Origin: Viscum album
Taxonomy: Eukaryota; Streptophyta; Magnoliopsida; Santalales; Viscaceae
Direction: 5' to 3'
DNA: 64,000 nucleotides
NCBI GenBank assembly: GCA_963277665.1
Contig: OY728143.1
Coordinates: forward strand, 237,203,591 to 237,267,590
In this document: piece by piece, positions 35,500 to 46,100 of the stretch
Layout: every line of letters starts with the position of its first letter
How positions within the stretch are numbered: position 1 is the stretch's first letter
Notes under the pieces: generated by a model
What the model was told of the DNA's origin: nothing
What the model saw: the letters and a program-made list of their open reading frames with translations, nothing else
Databases searched by the model: none
Translations under genes and position numbers: made by a program

Positions 35500-38400
35500 A
35501 TGGCCGCGCACAGAGGAAATGAGGGGGATTCCGCCACTCGCAGGGCTGAGATGGCGACAAACGAGGAGGTTTACGGAGCCAAGGAGATTGTTTCCAACAA
35601 TCAATCCTTGTTCGACTTACTGACGCCGGCCCAGAAGACATATCCACTGTCGGACAACCTGCCGCTCTGGAACTTCGGCATCCTAGATGAGGTCCTGGTG
35701 CCAGGGTTCGAGATTGATGCGCCGCGGACCTGGGTGACCCGGGAGGACGAGCTTCTCCGCTATAACATCACCAACAATGGGCATCCTGCCAGGGAGACCA
35801 GACACTTGGATGTCTATGTCCTGAACCCGAGGATGCGAACCATTGATGGGGGTGAGCCTACTGCGGAGAATTCTCCAGCCCTCTACTCGAGCATATATCG
35901 CCAGAGCATCACGGACGACACCAAGGGCTGGCTGAAGGACTGGGACTTGCGGTCTGGGGGCAACTTCACCAGTGAGTGGGCCTGGGCATTCTGGGTACGC
36001 CACACTTGCGATCACTTCGCAGAGGAGCTGCGGTACATCGGCCTGTTCGAGGCGGTGTGGACGTCGCAGTTCCACTTCTACCAGCAGTCCGAGCTCGGTC
36101 CGGAGCTATTCACCCGATGGTTTCCGGATACCAACACCTTCCATCTTCACCATGGGGAGGTCGGCATCGGTCTCTGGGACATCCACTGCATCGGAGGTAT
36201 CCCGCTGGAGGGCTACCAATACGATGAGTTCCTGCCACCGAAGAACATCTGGGAGGACAGGTCACGGACTCCCATCCTGACCTGGCATCTGCTTGACCTG
36301 GCTACGCAGCGGCTCGGGATCAAAGACTTCCAGAAGGACATAGCCTACAAGGAATGGTTCGGCCAGTTCTTGGAGCATGACCCGGCGGTCAAGATGCCAG
36401 GCAGGGGGAAGCGGTGCCCGACCGCAGCTCAGAGGAGCCGGAACGGGTCGTACTGGCGGGTCCTGGAGACGGGCGATTACCGCTCATGGGGGTACCGCGT
36501 CATCGAGGCCCGGGACCCAAATGTCCGGTACGCGGCGTTCCTGGCCGCCTTTCTGAGTGGGTGGCTCCTGCCAGTGCGGGACGCGAGAATGGGCGTTCGC
36601 CCGGCGACACTGGCGATGGCGGGCGCTATGGCCGCCAACAAGAGATACAACCTCGGGGTCCCAGTGCTGGCGAGGCTGTATGCCATCCTGGGACGCATCT
36701 CACGAGGGGGGTCGCCATGAAGAATCTGTGGGCCCTTTCAGTTCTTCCACGGCTGGGTGGCTGCTCACCTCGGTGGGTACACGTTTCCGAACGCCATCAT
36801 TCCTCCGGGCAACGGCCTGCGACCCTCCCTGCTGAACATCGCGGGGGTCGCTCCGATGACCCTAAGTGAGGAGGGCGTGCGGATCCGGATTGGCAATCAT
36901 GCCAACTTCAACTTCAGTCCGTTCCCCACTCCCATTGGCCAAATGATCGACAACGGGCAGGGTCCGCTGGAGCAGCATGAGTACTTCCTGAACATGCGGG
37001 GCGGGGTGCTCGTGGCTCGGATCGACGGGAAGGTGATCTGCGAGCCTTACGTGTCGACCCGTTTCGCCAGGCAGTTCGGGTGCCTTCAACGGATGCCGAA
37101 GAGGGTATTCACTGCTGTCCGGGAGGAGACGAACCCTGGCGTCCTTCGCCAGATGTGGCTGATGTTTGCCGCTTTCGGCTCTGGAGACGTCATCACTCTC
37201 CCTCCTACCGGAGTTGACGCAGGCTTGGCAACCGAGTACGCCGAACACTGGGCCATCGCGTACCCTGAGGGGCTTTTGCGGAAGCTAGTTCGGCGGCTCG
37301 AGGTTACCCGTGCGGAGACCGGGCATCAAGGAAGGAGGCGAGGCGCTGCCACACGGGGGAGAACGGAGGCGCGCCAAGCAGCGGAGCCGGCGCGGGCAGG
37401 GACTTCGGCGGCGGGCACATCGCAGGCTGCCGCTACGACCTCGGCGCCCAGAGAGGGGGCACATGCGGCGGTCGAAGAGCGGCCCGGGAAGCAGGTGAGA
37501 CGTCTGCTCGAACCCTCCCACGATGCAGTCTTCCCGGCGCTGTGGTCGGCCTGGATGACCCTGCGGCAGTCACTGGGGACCGACGCCATCTGGCGAAAGA
37601 TTCTCAGAGAAGGAATCCATCTGCCAGAGGTCGGGCGCCTCCACATTGCCGACAGGGTGGACTTCAACCGGCAGTATGCGTATCTGACGGCCATGGACGA
37701 GTACGCGCGCCAACGTGGTCAGCGCGCGGAGCCATCCCTTCTGTTGAAGGTGATGCTCGGTCTCGAGCCCGCTCCGGAACAGATGCCGCCGGAAGAAGAC
37801 GACAGTAGCAACGACTCCGAAGAAGAGGAGGAAATGGGGGAGGATGAAGGCTCCGAGGGAAGATCCCATCAGGGGAGCCCACGGGAGAGCGGCGAGGTGG
37901 CCGGATCTGACAACGTTGATGTCACTGAGCTCCTCGAGGTCCGCTTCTATCCCTACTCAATCTGCTTCATCCACTCTCTTATGCAGCTTCTAACCCATTT
38001 CTCCATCTTTCTCAGGAGCGCACGGATGTTGGTCAGGCATCCTCAGCGGGAGTAGGAGGGGCGCCAGCAGGACAAGGCGGGGGGCAGACACCCATCATCG
38101 AATTGACAAGCGCTAAGGGGTCCCCTGCTGCAACTGTTCCTGCGGCGACTGGGGTAGCGGAAGATGACGCTCCGAACTCCCGTAAGTCTCCCTACTTTAC
38201 TGCTGGTGCTTGCCGTTGACGATCCGTGACTAACCATGGCATGCCCCGCGCAGTGATCTCAACATTGGAGGCTCGTCGGGTTGCCGAACCCGGGCCATCT
38301 ACGAGTGGACCTGTGGTGGACATGCCGCCTGCTCCGGAACAGACTTCCCAAACCGAGCCGGCCCCACCAACTGCTGATCAAGGGGCTCCGGACATCGGCG

Positions 38401-39164
38401 GTGCTGACATCGGAGAGAGGTTGGGGGCTGACGAGGGTGTCAGCGCCACTGGGGAGAGAGAAGAAGGTCGCCCGGATGTTGGGGAACCTATCCCTCGTGA
38501 GGACCTCCCAGGGGCGGACCCTGCAGCAGACCTGCTGGCTGCCTTCCCTGCCCACCGGCCTGCCGATCCCGAGGAGATGGACGACTCAGACACGGGGGCG
38601 GTCGAGGAGAGCCGGATAACACGCCGTAGGGGGTGGAAGTGCATCCAGCGCTTCCTCAAGCGAGACCCATCGGAGTGGCTGGGGCGCATGGGATCACTTC
38701 AGACCTGGCTGCGCTTCTTGTGTGCTGGGGGAGCTGATGCTCAACGCCTCCATCTAACGGTCCGTGATTTCATGGCCGAAAAGATGCGCGAGAGCTGCCG
38801 GCGTGCCGACGTCACACAATGTCGGGACATGTCGGAGAGCACGCGGGCGCTCCTCGCGGCGGAGCAGGAAGTCCGGCGCCTCGAAGGGCAGGCGGCAGAG
38901 AAGGAGGCCTTCGTCGCGACGTGTACTGAGCTTGTGGAGCAAATAGCAGCTCAGCTGGTTGACGCCCAAGTACAGCTGACGGAGGTGGGCCAACAGATGG
39001 TCACAATTCAGGTCGAGCGGGAGCGTGCACAGGCCAGAATCGACGAACTGCGTGCTGCGACCGCCGACGAAGAGAGGACACGCAGAGAGCGAGAAGCAGC
39101 TCTGGAGGCTACCAGCCAAAGGGTAGCGGCATTAGAAAGACTCATTCAGCACGCTAATCCCTAA
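35500..39164 (+). CDS. Antisense three-exon gene: plant-mobile-domain-like protein with coiled coil, one in-frame TGA
   Basis: Runs opposite to E4's gag-pol, between integrase and the 3' LTR. Exons 35500-37938, 38016-38181 and 38254-39164 join without breaking frame and would give about 1170 residues. Exon 1 resembles the plant mobile domain (PMD): NTFHLHHGEVGIGLWDIHCI near residues 208-227, the hydrophobic RYAAFLAAFLSGWLLP block near 343-358, and GPFQFFHGWVAAHL near 411-424. It is followed by an acidic Glu/Asp stretch. Exons 2-3 start low-complexity, then carry a basic segment (WKCIQRFLKRDPSEWLGRMG) and a strong C-terminal coiled coil of about 110 residues. A TGA at 36718-36720 (codon 407) cuts the domain, so this copy is probably inactive. 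Extra ORFs in Tat elements are known, some with transposon-related domains; function is unknown. The ATG at 35500 is the first well-placed one after the TATA box. Confidence 0.75.
37939..38015 (+). other. Intron 1 of the antisense gene (77 bp)
   Basis: Starts GTCCGC (a weak donor), has CTAAC about 25 nt before the end and a pyrimidine-rich tract ending TTTCTCAG. Its removal joins GAG to GAG in phase 0; retained, the frame stops at 38055. Confidence 0.65.
38182..38253 (+). other. Intron 2 of the antisense gene (72 bp)
   Basis: Perfect donor GTAAGT, branch-like CTAAC 20 nt before the end, acceptor GCGCAG. Its removal joins phase 1 to phase 1 and links exon 2 with the open frame of exon 3. Confidence 0.8.
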
Positions 39165-39994
39165 GGGCTTTGTTTTGCCATTCCCAAAACATTTGCTTCC
39201 GCTACTTTGATCCATCTGTACGAATCTATATATTTATCTGCAACTTTTGGTTTAACATGCTCAACCACAATTCACTGTCTTGCGGGAGTGTTAACCAAGC
39301 ATCAGGCATCCATAATTGGGCCTGGATTTCTGGAGAAAAGAGGGAGGTCATTCCTAGGAAAGGAGACCTCAGACCTAATCAATGTACCATTCCCCCAACC
39401 TGTTCCAACACACGAGCGGGACAATGCTAGGGGCGTTGAGATTTTATCCGAACATAGGGAAATGAGAAAGGGTGAATCGCGTGTCCCGAATCCAGACATC
39501 CACAACGGTCGGCCTTCCAGGAAATGCCCAAGACGGTAGGCGGACAGTGGATCGACCATAACAACTGCAATAGACGGACCGAAAAAGGCCATCATTCATA
39601 TTGCAGGAGGCGGACCACATGTCATCATGAATACCGCTTTGGGGTTCCTTCAGACACAAGGGTGGAAAATCCAGATCAACAGGGCATGCGAAGCGTGGGG
39701 CGAAGTGACGATTTTTTCGGACAGAATCCAACGCTCTCAAAATTGCGCCACCGTGGGGAAAACGTATTAGGCGGATGCACTAATCTGGCCGTGAGTCACC
39801 TCAATTCTCAGACAGCACCTCTCTGACGAGGAAACCGTCGCTTCCCACCATTGCCGTGGGGCATCCCGAGCTGAATCGGGGAGAATATCACAACTGCACC
39901 ACTCTACCCGAAGTCAGGCTAGACGGCCGGCGACGAGGAGGGGCGGGACTTAACGATCCCTGAGGCTGGACCCGAGTCGGAATGCCCGGGCGTT

Positions 39995-40037
39995 CCTACG
40001 TACTCCATCAGGATGGAGATCAAGCCACACGTAGTTC
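39995..40037. repeat. 43-bp double-stem module
   Basis: Outer stem CTACGT/ACGTAG, inner stem TCCAT/ATGGA around a short loop. Other copies of exactly 43 bp are at 40965-41007, 42309-42351, 42579-42621, 42860-42902 and, in the LTR, 33046-33088. A 46-bp variant is at 33423-33468. In the 42-kb copies the inner stem is CCCAT/ATGGG. Most copies are followed within about 12 bp by a GTTTAACGTC hairpin unit. Confidence 0.85.
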
Positions 40038-40080
40038 TGAGAGTGCAGTTTAACGTCATGCAGGACGTAGAATCCCGTTT

Positions 40081-40366
40081 AGGGGAGATCTTAGTTTAAG
40101 GTCGTAGAGCTCGGACCATAAGGGTAGATCTTAGTTTAAGGTCTTAGAGCTCGGACCATAAGGGGAGATCTTAGTTTAAGGTCTTAGAGCTCGGACCATA
40201 AGGGCTAGATCTTAGTTTAAGGTCTTAGAGCTCGGACCATAAGGGCTAGATCTTAGTTTAAGGTCTTAGAGCTCGGACCATAAGGAGAGATCTTAGTTTA
40301 AGGTCTTAGAGCTCGGACCATAAAGAGAGATCTTAGTTTAAGGTCTTAGAGCTCGGACCATAAAGA
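40081..40366. repeat. 41-bp tandem array, seven units
   Basis: Units contain GATCTTAGTTTAAGGTC, a 10-nt spacer TTAGAGCTCG, and GACCATAAG. GGTC/GACC is the stem, the counterpart of CGTC/GACG elsewhere. Units are almost identical, so the array expanded recently. Confidence 0.95.
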
Positions 40367-41296
40367 CCTCAAAGTACGCTGCATCTGGTCATATCCCCTG
40401 GATATGCGAAGATGCACTGAGGGATAGTGTCGAGAGTGCCGAGGTTTCGCCTGGTCAGAATGGGAGGTGGGAAATGTGAATCATGCGGCCATTCACTCGA
40501 GGACCGGGAGCACCGGCGTGACGATATGAGAGTACTGCCGACCGTGGCGGAAAAGCAGCATCAACATCGCACTAACCGTTGGTGGAATGAGGCAGCAAAC
40601 GAGCATCGACCGCTCAATCGCAGGATTCATATCGATTTGCTGCCCGAGGCCATTGGGGGTACCAGCCTGAGTCGGTGGGAGAGCACTGAGGCATTGTGTC
40701 CGAACCGTTCACGGGGGCTCCACCCAGGGCGTAGACGATGGGTCCGAATGAAAGGGAGCACGAAGCCTGAAAAGAGAAGGAAACCTGACCAAGCGGATCC
40801 TGACCCTCCTGGCAATAAACCAGAGTACTCTTGACACCGGTGGACCACTGCAAGGGGTTGGGGAACGCGCCTTGAGGGTGACCTGAAGGCGGCGGATTCC
40901 CCAGAGAAGGGGGAATCTCTAAGAGGTGGGGGGCTGGACCCGAAGTTTCAAACATCCGGGCATTCCTACGTATACCATAAGGATGGGAATCAAGCCGCAC
41001 GTAGTTCTTGAAGCGCGGCGCAACACAATCGGGCACCAGCGCGGGGAAGAGTGCGGGTCTGACCCTCGCACACAGAAGGAGCGGCATTTGATATTTCTTG
41101 TTTGTCCTTAAAGATGAATGGTTTTTCTTTGTGCGGCGACATGCCTGTGATTGAGAAATCTCTGGCGTCACCACAATAATCAAGCCATGGAAGGCATTGA
41201 TGAATGGCGTGGTTATTAACCAGCTCCCAACATGAGTGTCCCCTGAGGGGAACATCACGATGCAGTGCCGTTTTCTCGTCGGGCGGCCAAGGCGAT

Positions 41297-41460
41297 CACA
41301 GTTTATGGTCGTGTGGTAGGACCAGACAACACAGTTTAAGGTCGTGTGGTTCGGACCAGACAACACAGTTTAAGGTCGTGTGGTTCGGACCAGACAACAC
41401 AGTTTAAGGTCGTGTGGTTCGGACCAGACAACACAGTTTAAGGTCGTGTGGTTCGGACCA
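41297..41460. repeat. 34-bp tandem array, five units
   Basis: Units contain CACAGTTTAAGGTC, a 10-nt spacer GTGTGGTTCG, and GACCAGACAA. Units 2-5 are identical over the core; unit 1 has a T-for-A change and a 9-nt spacer. Same motif family as the 41-bp array with a different spacer. Confidence 0.95.
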
Positions 41461-42239
41461 TGGAGGAATCCGCTTACCACGGTACGGCGGACACGGCGGA
41501 GGTGGGAGCATACCCAGCCTTGCGGTCACGCACGATTCCAGGAGAAGAGTCTTGGGATAGGGGCCTGCGTATGTCCATCACCCGAGGGGCAGAGATGCTA
41601 GCCTCCAGGCATACTGGGCTCAGAACGCGATTGTTCGAGCGACTCCTCCCTCCTTATGGGGACGAGGGTCCAGCTACGCATGGCCCTTGGGGAGAACATC
41701 CGCATATATCCTTGGTGCTCAGATCATGGGAGCCTCGAACGACATCATTACCTTGGTTGGTATGCCTAACGTGTAAAGGTGTACTGAAGGTCAGTATGAA
41801 AAGAGTGTCCAGATTCCACTACAACGCATAAAGGCGGAGTGTGATGAGGACTGCGCAACCAATGTTCAGAGCCTGAAGGAGCTGACATGGCGATCAAGGA
41901 TGTTGCTGACGCATTCGCAACACAACATCCGATCGCGTCAGCCTAAGACGGGGCAAGCAAACGAGAATCAACCGCTCAATCGCAGGATTCATATCGATTT
42001 GCGGCCCAAGACCCGCCGGTAAATCGACCCGGAGCGGTGGGAGAGCACTGAGGCATCGTACCCAAACCGCTAACGAGGATCCCTTTGAGTGAAGGCTCGA
42101 ATAAGAGGAAGCGCGAGGCCTGACAAGCAACACAGGACTTGTCGGGATTGAATCTGACACTACGAGTCATAGACCGAAGTACCCAAAACATGTTAACAGA
42201 TCTCCGGAAAGGGTCGGAGGACTCACCCTGAGAGCAACC

Positions 42240-42935
42240 AAAAGAGGGCAGATTCCCGTGATCAACCAAGGGACGGGGCTGGACCTGAAACACAAGCGTC
42301 CAGGCGGTCCTACGTATCCCATAAGGATGGGAATCAAGCCATACGTAGTTCTTGAGAGGCAGTTTAACGTCATGCAGGACGATGAGGGGTGTGAGGTAGT
42401 CCCACACACGGGGGGAGGCGTACGGCGCGGCCAGTAGACCGACGTGAATGAGGACATAATCCCCCGCTCACGCGATACGCCTCGCACAAAAAGGAGGGGA
42501 ACTGGGGCCAGAGGCCCAACGCGGGATAGAGATTCCCAGGAAATGGGGCTGGGCCTGAAACATGAATGTCCAGGCGGTCCTACGTATCCCATAAGGATGG
42601 GAATCAAGCCATACGTAGTTCTTGAAGTGCAGTTTAACGTCATGCAGGACGATGGGGGGAAAAGAAGGGGGGAGCAGAAGGCATCCCCAAATGTGGGGGG
42701 GGGGCGTACAGCGTGACGAGCAAACCGACGTGAATGAGGGCATAGCCCCGCACTCACACCATACGCCGCACACCCAGGGGCAACTGGGCCAAGGGCCCGA
42801 GATGGGATGGAAATTCCCGAAGGATGGGGCTGGGCCTGAAACATGAAGGTTCAGGCGGTCCTACGTATCCCATAAGGATGGGAATCAAGCCGCACGTAGT
42901 TCTTGAGGGGCAGTTTTACGTCATGCAGGACGATG
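42240..42935. repeat. Three ~275-bp direct repeats
   Basis: Each block contains a GGGGCTGGxCCTGAAACA lead, the 43-bp double-stem module and one GTTTAACGTC hairpin unit. The hairpin units start near 42361, 42631 and 42912, giving periods of about 270 and 281 bp. More diverged versions of the same block occur near 39960 and 40930. Confidence 0.85.
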
Positions 42936-43113
42936 TACAGTTTAACGTCATGTTGGACGGAGCACTTGGCAGTTTAACGTCTTGCAGCGCGGACGATACG
43001 CTGGGCAGTTTAACGTCGTGCAGCTTGGACGTATGCAGTTTAACGTCGTGCGGGACGTGGTGCAGTTTAACGTCATGCAGGACGAAGTGCAGTTTAGCGT
43101 CATGCGGGGCGAA
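42911..43113. repeat. Seven-unit hairpin array beside the pol stop codon
   Basis: Units follow the LTR array pattern, and the order of spacers and flanks is colinear with about 33910-34050 of the LTR (the TTGCAGCGCG unit, then a GTGCAGCxTG unit, then GTGCxG). It ends 8 bp before the pol stop codon, so a piece of the LTR array has been copied inward or the reverse. Confidence 0.9.
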
Positions 43114-43120
43114 TGAACAC

Positions 43121-46100
43121 TCAGGCAAAGTATTGCTTGAGTAACCTAGCGTTGGTGGGAGGAGTGACACGCTCACCATCCATAGTCGCTAGGGAGTATG
43201 CGCCATTGGGATAGACCTTGTGGACAACAAACGGTCCCTCCCACTTGGGCTCCAACTTGGGTGGCTTCCTGCCGGGGATCATCGGCGCTCTTAGGGCTAG
43301 CACTAGATCACCATGCAGGAAGGAGCGGAGGCGAACCTTCTTATTGAAAGCTCGAGCCATTCTGCTTTGATGCCTCTCCAAGTTGTGCAAAGCGCGAAGT
43401 CTATTCTCATCCAGTGCTTCCAACTCGACTAGACGGGCTTCAGCAACTCTGTCCGGCGCTTGCTGGTCGTAGACCGCAGTGCGCAAGGACGGTAACTGGA
43501 TCTCGATGGGCAGGACGGCCTCAGCTCCATATACCAGGGAATAAGGGGTCATCTGGGTGGAATTGCGAGTCGTCGTCCGATAAGCCCAGAGGGCGTTGGG
43601 GAGCTTGTCCGGCCAACTCTTCTTGTTCTGACCAACCATCTTTTGCAGAATGTTAGAGAGGGTTTTGTTAAACGCCTCGATCTGTCCATTCTCCTGCGCA
43701 TGATAGCGAGATGTATGGTTCGAGCGAATGTTATACTTGGCGTACAACTTCTTCAACTCGGCTGCTCGGAAATTGGTTCCGTTATCCGTGAGGATAGCGT
43801 GAGGCACTCCAAATCGATGGACGATGTTGGAGGTCACGAAGTCAGCGATCGAACAGGATTTGACCTCTCTGAGCGGAATCGCCTCTGCCCATTTGGAGAA
43901 GAAGTCCGTAGCGGTCAGAATGAACCGGCACTGGCGAGCTGTCGCCGGTGGGTAAGGTCCCACAACGTCCAGTCCCCAGACTGCAAAGGTCCAGGAATAC
44001 CTTGTGGTATGGAGAGGCTCCGGCGGCCGATGCACAAAGTTCGCATGAACCTGGCACGCATGGCACCTCCTGGCATACTCGATGCAGTCATGGATCATAG
44101 AGGGCCAGAAGTATCCCAACCTCTGAATCTGGTGGGATAGCTTCGGCCCAGTCTGGTGGGCGCCGCATGAACCAGCATGAACCTCTTGCATGACTCGTGG
44201 GATCTCAACTCCCTGAAGGCAATGGAGGAGAACACCATCAAATCCGCGTTTGTAGAGGATCTGCTCCAGGCCGGGACTGATCTGGAGGACAAACTGCGAT
44301 GCGCGGCGTCGAACTCGCTCGCGCTCGGCCCGATCCGATGGAAGAATGCCATGTTGGAGGTACTCAACCAAAGGCGTCCTCCAATCAGGGGCTGATCCGA
44401 CTGTCATATCTGGGGTACTCGGGGCTCCGGGCATAGGGGCAACCGTGGTGAGGTTACTTACCAACGGGCCACGATCTTCTTCCGGGATAACGGGAGCGAT
44501 GAGCCTGCGGCGCGTCACGCGGACGATCAGGTTGTCCTGTTCAGGCTCCGCAAGTGACGCAGCGAGGCTGGCCAAAGCATCTGCTCGACCGTTCTGCGAC
44601 CGGGGAACATGGACAATTTCCGGCCGAGAAGGGAACTGGGCCATCAGAAGGAGGGTGCACTCCAACAATGGCACAAGTTCCGGCTTCCTGACAACGTAGT
44701 CGCCATTGATCTGCTTAACGACCAGCTCGGAGTCCCCTTTCACGCACAGACGGGGCAGGTCGATCTCGAGAGCCAACTCGAGGCCGGTGATGAGGGCATG
44801 GTATTCCGCCTCATTGTTGGTACATCCCTCTGACAACAGGAAAGAGTATGGCAGCACGGCTCGCTCCGGGGTAATGAAGACGATACCCAAGCCCACTCTG
44901 TTGAGCTTAGGATTATCGAGTCGTCTACCGGTGGGGCTCCGGGAGGCACCGTCAAAGTGCATCTGCCAGCATGGATCGGCTCGATCAACCGAGAGAATGG
45001 TCTCATCAGGAAAGCCTAGATCCAGCGGCTGATCCGCGGAGGTTGGGTGAGCAGCCAGAAAGTTTGCCAATGCTTGCCCTTTGATGGCCTTCTGAGACAC
45101 ATACCTGATGTCGAACTGCTGGAGAATCACAGCCCACCGCGCTAGGCGGCCAGTCAACATAGGTCGGCTCAGGATATATTTCAACGGGTCTACCCGAGAA
45201 ACCAACTGTACCTCATGGTGCTGCAAGTAGTGCCGTAATTTCTGTACGGCAAATACGAGCGCCAGGCAGCTCTTCTCGATGGGGTAATACCTAACTTCCG
45301 CATCGAGGAGCATGCGACTGAGGTAATAGAGGCTATTCTCCGTTCCCTCGTTGTTCTTCTGGGCGAGAAGGGCACCCAGGGACCGTTCCAGGGCGGTCAC
45401 ATAGAGGACCAGCGGCTTCCCGGATACAGGCGGCATCAGAACCGGAGGTTGAAGCAGGTACTGCTTGATCTCCTCGAAAGCGGTCTGAAACTCTTTATCC
45501 AATACATAGGTGGCACCTTTCTTCATGAGCCGAGAAAAGGGCTTACACTTGCCGGCCAGATTCGCGATGAATCGGCGTATATAGGCTAAGTGGCCTTGGA
45601 ACCCTTGATGTTCCCGGACGGTACCTGGGGGAGGCATCTGGCTAATCGCCCTGATTTTCTCTGGGTCGATATCAATACCCCGGTATCTTACCACAAATCC
45701 AAGGAACTTTCCGGAGGTGACCCCAAAGGCACACTTCAACGGGTTCATCTTCAGGCATCGAGACCGGAGGAAGCTGAACACTTTCTCAAGATCTTTGAGA
45801 TGGTCCTGACGCTGGCGCGATTTGACAACCAAGTCGTCGACGTAGCATTCCACCAGTGTGCCGAGGATTGGCTTGAATATGCGGTGCATCGACCGTTGAT
45901 AGGTGGCACCTGCATTCTTCAGGCCGAAGGGCATGACCCGGTAGCAAAAGGTACCTTGGGGGGCCATGAAGGCAGTGAACTCCTCATCCTCAGGGGCCAT
46001 CCGAATTTGGTTGTATCCGGAGTATCCATCCATGAAGGAGAGGGCTTGGAACCCTGCCGTGGCATCAATCAACAGCTCTGTCACTGGAAGGGGAAAATCA

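Larger units (their letters stand above)
39165..43120. other. E4 noncoding region packed with repeats
   Basis: About 4 kb between the antisense gene and the end of pol with no convincing gene. It holds three tandem arrays (40081, 41297, 42911), five 43-bp hairpin modules (39995, 40965, 42309, 42579, 42860), three ~275-bp blocks (about 42240-42930) and a ~200-bp imperfect duplicate (40597-40800 and 41963-42170). Open frames such as 40427-40834 and 41448-41831 follow the repeats. The first part may hold the 3' UTR of the antisense gene. Confidence 0.75.

Noticed and set aside
40081..41460. Regular repeats that could suggest a CRISPR array
   Set aside because: Whole units including the spacers are identical, there are no unique spacers and no cas genes, and they lie in a plant retrotransposon.
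40427..41831. ORFs of about 130-250 codons in the E4 noncoding region
   Set aside because: They follow the direct repeats, occur in several frames at once and show no domain.
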